DNA of 39,317 nucleotides from Cephaloticoccus sp. GTDB taxonomy: Bacteria; Verrucomicrobiota; Verrucomicrobiia; Opitutales; Opitutaceae. The notes under the pieces are model-generated. The model saw only the letters and a list, made by a program, of their open reading frames with translations, was not told the DNA's origin and made no database searches. Numbering within the stretch: the stretch's first letter is position 1; every line of letters begins with the position of its first letter. The stretch covers positions 1 through 39,317 of the forward strand of contig JAURHD010000022.1 of NCBI GenBank assembly GCA_030833445.1, given 5' to 3'. Positions 34,435 to 39,317 of the stretch are shown in pieces. The translations under genes and the position numbers were made by a program.

Positions 34435-35036
34435 GGAGTGGCTTTGCTTTGATGACGGGTAAATTTTTCAACGTATTTACCCAACAAATCAAATTCGAGA
34501 TTTACCGGGTCTCCGACTTTTTTCTCACCAAAATTGGTTATCGCCAGTGTGGTAGGTATCAACCAAACCGCAAACAGTTCGGGTTCGACCTCGGCCACCG
34601 TCAGGGAGACCCCATCAATGGCGATGCTGCCCTTGTGCACAATGAGCCGCGTGTCGCGTGAGGATAATTTTACCTGTAAATAGTAGTCGTTCCCACGCTG
34701 TTCCAAACACTCTATCGTGCCTTGCTCATCAATGTGGCCGGTTACAAAATGACCACCTACTTTCCCATCGAAGCGCAAACTACGCTCCAAATTGACGTGC
34801 AATTGCTCGGTTATGGCGGCGAAATTTGTCAGCCGACGCGTCTCCTCCAAGACATCAAATGTCAACGAGCGCCCTTCAATGTTGGCGACGGTCAGACAAC
34901 ACCCATTTACCGCGATACTGTCACCGAGACTCACATCCTGCAGCACCACATCAGCCGCAACCTGCAACCGCCAAGCCTGGCTTGCCTGTCTGAAGCTCAA
35001 CACTCGTCCTGTTTCTTCCACTATGCCGGTGAACAT
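34419..35036 (-). CDS. ribE: Riboflavin synthase alpha chain
   Basis: This is a 205-residue enzyme that dismutates two 6,7-dimethyl-8-ribityllumazines into riboflavin. It starts MFTGIVEETG, the invariant N-terminus, and contains two lumazine-binding repeats: DSIAVNGCCLTV in the first and GSIAIDGVSLTVAEVEPE in the second, with GGHFVTGHID between. The start at 35036 is fixed by that N-terminus. No other rib gene is nearby. It lies 4 bases after the HtrA-like gene and overlaps the glycosylase gene downstream. Confidence 0.96.
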   Translation of the reverse strand: MFTGIVEETGRVLSFRQASQAWRLQVAADVVLQDVSLGDSIAVNGCCLTVANIEGRSLTFDVLEETRRLTNFAAITEQLHVNLERSLRFDGKVGGHFVTGHIDEQGTIECLEQRGNDYYLQVKLSSRDTRLIVHKGSIAIDGVSLTVAEVEPELFAVWLIPTTLAITNFGEKKVGDPVNLEFDLLGKYVEKFTRHQSKATPCVTA

Positions 35037-35040
35037 CTGT

Positions 35041-36456
35041 TTAGTGTAATTTAATTTTGAGTTGTTTATTTTCGGCCCCGCGACGCACCACAATTGCGCA
35101 CTCCATCCTTGATCGATCTGACTCAATTTCTCCAAGGATTGATATGGCTTGGGCATAATCCGCTACCACCACCCCTTCGATTTCCGTAATCCAATCGTCG
35201 GCCCGCAAACCAGCCGCAGCGAAAGGAGAATTTGTCTTAACAAAGGTCGCGATTACACCGCGGTGTTCAGACCCGTCAATGTGCCGGGCCACGCCATCCA
35301 CGTAGACAAATCCGCGCACTGTTATGCCGAGGTCTGGGAAAAAGTGGCGCTCAACTTCACTGGGCAATTCTGGTGCATCCAACAAAATTGCACTTAGATT
35401 CAATTGCTTCGCGCCGCGCAATACGCCCAACTGCATGACATCGCCTGGATGCCGCCGGTCTACCTCGCGCTCAAAATAAGTCACCAATACACGGTCCGGC
35501 TTCAGCACGGGCAGTGGTTTGCCGTCAATTGAGAGTATTATGTCGCGAGCCTGTAGTCCGGCACTCGCAGCGGGACTACCGACCAAGACGTCGTTTACCA
35601 CCAGGCCAGCCCGGTCATCCAAGTGCAGATAACGAGCTACTTCGGGATCCAATGGTTGTAATCCGTTGCTACCCAGCCAAACCAACGGCCGGCCATGCAA
35701 GTTTCCCGGAATCCGGTCCCAATAAGGCTCTACCTCGTCCGCCAGCAGCACTGCGGCGCATTCATCCGGGTTGATCATGACCACGGGCAAACCACCCCGA
35801 TCCCGTTCTGAAAACTGGAGAAATGTCTGCCCAAACCCACCCAAGCCCAGTCCGACAAAATCCCCCAAGCCATCAAAAACGGGTAACCCGGGCCCGACCA
35901 TCTCCTGTGCTGCCAAAGCCGTATGTTGCGGTAATCGTTGGATAATTGAGATCCGGCTCTGCATATAATACGGAGCAAAATTCTCCTCCTTTTTCCGCAA
36001 CCCAATTCCCCATATTTCCTGGGTCACAACCGGTGATTGCGCGACGGTGAACTGGTTCAATGGTTTCAGTTGAGCCTGTAATTTGGCATCACCCACCTTG
36101 AGGAATCCCCATCCCGTCAATTCGTCATGACCGAGATAATGGGCAGAATAGCTTTGGGAAACCTTCTGACCGGGCAGATAAACCCTAAATTCGGTAAACT
36201 GCTCGGGAGCTACGTTAGCGTCAAGGGACTGATAAGGGAAAATGATCAACCCATCCGAGTTGATCACGACGCCGAATGTCTGGCGGACAGGTCGGTCCAT
36301 TTCTCTTTCGGTAACAAATTCTATCGCCACGACCGAACGGACCCGCTCCTGCCAGAGCAACGCCATGTCTGATCCTGCCCAAGCCAAAGGGCAAATAATC
36401 AGCCACAACCATGCGATTGCACGGCGCAATACTGCCTGACGGGCGGCGAATCGCAT
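35041..36456 (-). CDS. Exported HtrA-like PDZ protein with degenerate protease site
   Basis: The 471 residues begin with a signal peptide (1-28, ending PLAWAGS). A trypsin-like domain (about 35-215) and two PDZ domains (about 275-345 and 395-465; GSPAASAGLQARDIILSIDGK and NSPFAAAGLRADDWITEIEG) follow. The positions expected to hold the catalytic triad do not. FPYQSL (73-78) replaces the TNxHVV segment, TGWGFLKV replaces DLALLKV, and VGPGLPVFD replaces GNSGGPLVD. It therefore probably binds or chaperones periplasmic proteins without cleaving them. The ATG at 36456 gives the signal peptide; a longer reading would overlap leuS. It heads an operon with ribE and the glycosylase. Confidence 0.82.
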   Translation of the reverse strand: MRFAARQAVLRRAIAWLWLIICPLAWAGSDMALLWQERVRSVVAIEFVTEREMDRPVRQTFGVVINSDGLIIFPYQSLDANVAPEQFTEFRVYLPGQKVSQSYSAHYLGHDELTGWGFLKVGDAKLQAQLKPLNQFTVAQSPVVTQEIWGIGLRKKEENFAPYYMQSRISIIQRLPQHTALAAQEMVGPGLPVFDGLGDFVGLGLGGFGQTFLQFSERDRGGLPVVMINPDECAAVLLADEVEPYWDRIPGNLHGRPLVWLGSNGLQPLDPEVARYLHLDDRAGLVVNDVLVGSPAASAGLQARDIILSIDGKPLPVLKPDRVLVTYFEREVDRRHPGDVMQLGVLRGAKQLNLSAILLDAPELPSEVERHFFPDLGITVRGFVYVDGVARHIDGSEHRGVIATFVKTNSPFAAAGLRADDWITEIEGVVVADYAQAISILGEIESDRSRMECAIVVRRGAENKQLKIKLH

Positions 36457-36472
36457 ATCAGGTAATAGGTTA

Positions 36473-36478
36473 ATTATA
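36473..36478 (-). promoter_or_regulatory. Possible -10 element for the HtrA-like operon
   Basis: TATAAT on the minus strand lies 17 bases from the ATG at 36456. A TTGCCG 19 bases upstream could be the -35. If used, the transcript would have a very short leader, which suits the absence of a Shine-Dalgarno. Confidence 0.35.
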
Positions 36479-36594
36479 TTTCGGCCGGCGCATTTATCGG
36501 CAAATGATCCGCTTGCGGTGTGAACCGCGCACCGATCCCTCGTGAGCATGGTTGACCGTCGATTTGAAAGACTCACACTGCCGGGTTTCATACG

Positions 36595-39174
36595 ATGGAG
36601 ACACATTGCAAAGAATACGATTTTCAGCAAATCGAACCCAAGTGGCAAACCTTCTGGGCGACAAATAGCACTTTCCGGGCGGAAACCGACTCCAGCCGCC
36701 CGAAATACTATGCCTTGGATATGTTCCCCTATCCTTCCGGGGCCGGCCTCCATCTCGGCCACTGTGAGAACTATGCCATAACGGATATCATGGCCCGTTT
36801 CAAACGCGCTCAGGGTTACAATGTGCTCTATCCGATCGGGTGGGATGCGTTTGGCCTGCCGACGGAAAATTATGCGGTCAAAACGGGACGCCATCCAGTT
36901 GATATCACGCAGGAAAACATCGCCACCTACACCCGCCAATTGCGCCAAATCGGACTTTCATACGATCTCAGTCGGGAAATCAATACCACGGAACCGGGCT
37001 ATTTTCGTTGGACCCAATGGATCTGGCTGCAGTTATTCAAACGCGGTCTGGCCTACGTAGAGGACAAGCCGGTATGGTGGTGTCCGGCCTTGGGCACCGT
37101 GCTCGCCAACGAGGAAATTGTGGATGGCAAATCGGAAGTCGGCGGACATCCCGTAGAGCGCCGCCCCCTGCGCCAGTGGGTATTGCGGATCACGGCTTAC
37201 GCCGACCGCTTGCTCGATGGCTTGAAGGATCTGGACTGGCCCGACTCAACCAAGCGCATGCAAGCCGCCTGGATTGGGCGCAGCGTGGGCAGCGAAGTCG
37301 AATTTGATATCGTCGACCATCCCGGCGAGCGGCTGAAAATTTTCACCACCCGGCTGGATACGATTCACGGCGCCACCTATATGGTCATAGCACCTGAACA
37401 TGCCTTGGCGGATAAATTGACCACCCCGGATCAAGCCAAGGAAGTAACGGCCTACGCCAAAGCAGCTGCGGCCAAGAGTGATTTGGAACGCACCGAACTC
37501 GCCAAGGTAAAATCGGGTGTCTTCACCGGATCTTATGCCATCAATCCGGCCAATGGGCAGCGCGTTCCCATTTGGATCGCTGACTACGTGTTGGCAACCT
37601 ACGGCACTGGGGCCATCATGGCCGTCCCGGCACACGATGAACGGGACTTTGAATTTGCCCAAAAATTCGATTTACCTATTCCGCAGGTGATCGCGCCCGC
37701 GGACGGTTCCGCCGTGGAATTGCCGTTCTGCGACAAAGGGGGCGAAGTCCAACTGATCAATTCGGGATCCTGCACCGGCTTGAATCCGGCGGAAGCCACC
37801 CGGCAATTGGATCAAGTGTTCTCTGAACAAGGTCGGGGCAAAGCTACAGTGCAGTTCAAATTACGTGACTGGCTGTTTTCACGGCAACGTTACTGGGGCG
37901 AGCCGTTTCCAATTATATGGGTCAGTGAGTTCGATTACCATAAGGTGATTACGGATCAAAAGTTGGAAGTCCCCACCACTCCGGTAACGGCGAATTTTTC
38001 CGGTGAAATCCGCTATGCCCTACCAATCGTGGATTCCGCCCTGCCCCTGCAGTTACCCGAAGTGCAACGCTATGAGCCTACTGGCACCGGGGAAAGTCCG
38101 CTTGCGACCATGACCGACTGGTTGGAAATTTGGTATGAACCTTCCACCGGAAAAAGCGTCCCCGGCAGCCAGCCTCAACCTTCGCCACAATGGATTCGCG
38201 CCCGACGCGAAACCAACACCATGCCTCAGTGGGCAGGTTCGTGCTGGTATTATTTGCGGTATTTGGACCCACACAATGATCGCGAGCTGGCTTCTGCGGC
38301 CGCCCAGAAATATTGGGGCACCCCCGATATCTATGTAGGCGGAGCAGAGCATGCCGTATTGCATCTGTTATATGCCCGTTTTTGGCATAAAGTCCTATTC
38401 GACATTGGAGTGGTTCCCACGGATGAACCCTTCACCAAATTGTTTCATCAAGGCATCATCCTCGGAGAAGACGGTGAGAAAATGTCCAAGAGTCGCGGCA
38501 ATGTGGCCAATCCTGACGAAGTAATCCGCAACTATGGGGCCGACACGCTCCGGATCTATTTGATGTTTTTGGGGCCACTCGATGCGATGAAACCATGGAA
38601 TCCTCGCGGGATCGAAGGTGTGCATCGCTTCCTACAAAAGGTCTGGCGTGAATGCATCGATCCGGAAGGACGGCCCAATCCAAAAATATCGGCCAGTGCC
38701 CAGGACGAAGATGACTTATTGCGTCTGTTGCACGAAACGATCCGGAAGGTCGGCGACGACATCAGCAACTTGCGCTACAATACCGCGGTATCGCAAATGA
38801 TGATTTTCGCCAACCGACTGCAGAAAGCAGAAACCGTCAATTTGGACAGCATTTTAGCCTTTCTGAAACTATTAGCTCCCTTTGCGCCTCACTTAGCGGA
38901 GGAATTATGGACCCGTTTGGGTGAATCAGCTTCAATCGGAACAGCAACTTGGCCGAGCTATGATGCTAACTTGTTGGTAAACAATGAAATTAAATTGGTC
39001 TTTCAGGTTAACGGTAAGCATCGCGGAGATCAGCTAGTTCCGAAAGAAATTACCCAAGATGATGCTGTTCAATTAGCTATGAAAAACCCAAAGGTCACGG
39101 CGCAACTCGAAGGTAAAAGCATCAGACGTGTAATCTTTGTACCAGGCAAGATTTTGAACTTGGTTGTCGGTTAG
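36595..39174 (+). CDS. leuS: Leucyl-tRNA synthetase
   Basis: This is an 859-residue class I synthetase charging tRNA-Leu. The ATP site HLGH (53-56) in YPSGAGLHLGHCENYAITD and the KMSKS loop (629-633) are intact. An editing CP1 domain with TTRLDTIHGATYMVIAPEH and GTGAIMAVPAHDERDFEFA is present, so the enzyme should edit mischarged tRNA. Its length is normal. It diverges from the HtrA-like operon with 138 bases between, in which no T-box or strong promoter is seen. Confidence 0.97.
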   Translation: METHCKEYDFQQIEPKWQTFWATNSTFRAETDSSRPKYYALDMFPYPSGAGLHLGHCENYAITDIMARFKRAQGYNVLYPIGWDAFGLPTENYAVKTGRHPVDITQENIATYTRQLRQIGLSYDLSREINTTEPGYFRWTQWIWLQLFKRGLAYVEDKPVWWCPALGTVLANEEIVDGKSEVGGHPVERRPLRQWVLRITAYADRLLDGLKDLDWPDSTKRMQAAWIGRSVGSEVEFDIVDHPGERLKIFTTRLDTIHGATYMVIAPEHALADKLTTPDQAKEVTAYAKAAAAKSDLERTELAKVKSGVFTGSYAINPANGQRVPIWIADYVLATYGTGAIMAVPAHDERDFEFAQKFDLPIPQVIAPADGSAVELPFCDKGGEVQLINSGSCTGLNPAEATRQLDQVFSEQGRGKATVQFKLRDWLFSRQRYWGEPFPIIWVSEFDYHKVITDQKLEVPTTPVTANFSGEIRYALPIVDSALPLQLPEVQRYEPTGTGESPLATMTDWLEIWYEPSTGKSVPGSQPQPSPQWIRARRETNTMPQWAGSCWYYLRYLDPHNDRELASAAAQKYWGTPDIYVGGAEHAVLHLLYARFWHKVLFDIGVVPTDEPFTKLFHQGIILGEDGEKMSKSRGNVANPDEVIRNYGADTLRIYLMFLGPLDAMKPWNPRGIEGVHRFLQKVWRECIDPEGRPNPKISASAQDEDDLLRLLHETIRKVGDDISNLRYNTAVSQMMIFANRLQKAETVNLDSILAFLKLLAPFAPHLAEELWTRLGESASIGTATWPSYDANLLVNNEIKLVFQVNGKHRGDQLVPKEITQDDAVQLAMKNPKVTAQLEGKSIRRVIFVPGKILNLVVG

Positions 39175-39281
39175 AAGTCAAAAATTCCACTTGCATAGAT
39201 TAGGGTATAATACCTATTCAATAGCCCAATCGAACTAGACCACTGACCTGACCTCGCTATTTTGAGCCACCTTTGATGTTA

Positions 39282-39307
39282 GTCTGGGCCCCAGAAAGGA
39301 CCCAGAC
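39282..39307 (+). promoter_or_regulatory. Hairpin enclosing a ribosome-binding site before an ORF at the window edge
   Basis: GTCTGGG (39282-39288) pairs with CCCAGAC (39301-39307) around a 12-base loop that contains AAAGGA (39295-39300), just before ATG at 39309. The structure would present or hide the ribosome-binding site, a known way for insertion sequences to limit transposase from read-through transcripts. Confidence 0.4.
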
Positions 39308-39308
39308 C

Positions 39309-39317
39309 ATGAAAGGT
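39309..39317 (+). CDS. First three codons of a possible transposase orfA
   Basis: ATG AAA GGT follows AAAGGA by 8 bases. Only Met-Lys-Gly is visible before the window ends, so identity rests on the presumed IS end upstream. Confidence 0.3.

Larger units (their letters stand above)
39244..39317 (+). mobile_element. Probable left end of an IS3-type insertion sequence (cut by window edge)
   Basis: TGACCTGACCTCGCTATTTT followed by GAGCCACCTTT resembles the terminal inverted repeats of IS3-family elements, which often begin TGAxCTGACCCC and continue toward CACCTTT. It is followed at once by a short leader and an ATG with a strong Shine-Dalgarno, as in IS orfA genes. It lies 70 bases after leuS. 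The right end and transposase are outside the window, so this is an inference from memory of the repeat pattern. Confidence 0.45.

Noticed and set aside
36457-36948. A 164-residue N-terminal extension of the HtrA-like protein is open on the minus strand.
   Set aside because: It overlaps the start of leuS, has no family similarity, and the signal peptide at 36456 marks the true start.
39195-39211. TTGCAT and TATAAT downstream of leuS as a promoter.
   Set aside because: The spacer is only 9 bases; no acceptable -35 lies 16-18 bases before the TATAAT.
1-39317. CRISPR arrays, prophage genes or an integrase with attachment sites near tRNA-Ser.
   Set aside because: No regularly spaced repeats, phage-like genes or integrase were seen; the tRNA is followed by a simple terminator.

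Overview
The window is chromosomal DNA, roughly 55% G+C, from a bacterium that looks like a member of the Verrucomicrobiota, probably class Opitutia. This placement is inferred from the proteins, which include an outer membrane (BamD-like, LptE-like, beta-barrel and TPR proteins), MenA, a long-form S-adenosylhomocysteinase and several lineage-style hypothetical proteins. It was not tested by a search. Most genes lack a recognisable Shine-Dalgarno sequence. Genes are tightly packed in short operons, often with 4-base start/stop overlaps, and only one gap exceeds 300 bases (32819-33143).

Left part (1-13 kb). A partial NMT1/THI5-type binding lipoprotein and an Amidohydro_2 hydrolase (minus) diverge from an NCS2/AzgA-type purine permease (plus). 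Next comes a minus-strand metal operon, read from 7409 down to 2626: a MntR/DtxR-like regulator, a membrane-anchored DtxR-FeoA-FeoA fusion, FeoB split into a GTPase and a membrane protein, and an outer-membrane beta-barrel. A plus-strand operon diverges from it: a double-domain iron-type ABC permease, an EamA transporter and an unrecognised 489-residue helical protein. The presumed binding protein and ATPase for that permease lie 12-15 kb away at 20965-23660.

Middle part (11.6-27 kb). trpD, glmM and a TPR protein form a minus-strand operon. On the plus strand are uppP (with an unusual N-terminal extension), then rpmF, plsX, fabH, a BamD-like protein, an LptE-like lipoprotein and rpe, which together serve envelope and fatty-acid synthesis. 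Another plus cluster follows: a hypoxanthine phosphoribosyltransferase, an RsmB-like rRNA methyltransferase, scpA, a small unknown protein and trxA.

Right part (27-39.3 kb). menA, a membrane protein of unknown function and an acylphosphatase are on the minus strand. They are followed by an unknown plus-strand gene, tRNA-Ser(GCT) with a terminator, ahcY and metK of the SAM cycle, and an Hpt-domain gene broken by one in-frame TAA. Then come a minus-strand operon (degenerate HtrA-like PDZ protein, riboflavin synthase, family-4-like uracil-DNA glycosylase lacking two Fe-S cysteines) and leuS. The last ~75 bases resemble the left end of an IS3-type insertion sequence.

The most interesting locus is the metal module at 2.6-9.3 kb. 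It carries two DtxR-type metal sensors, one of them membrane-tethered and fused to two FeoA-like domains, beside a two-gene FeoB and a candidate outer-membrane channel. A short near-palindrome, TTACCCGTAA, lies in its control region, and a related sequence lies upstream of the remote ABC ATPase operon.
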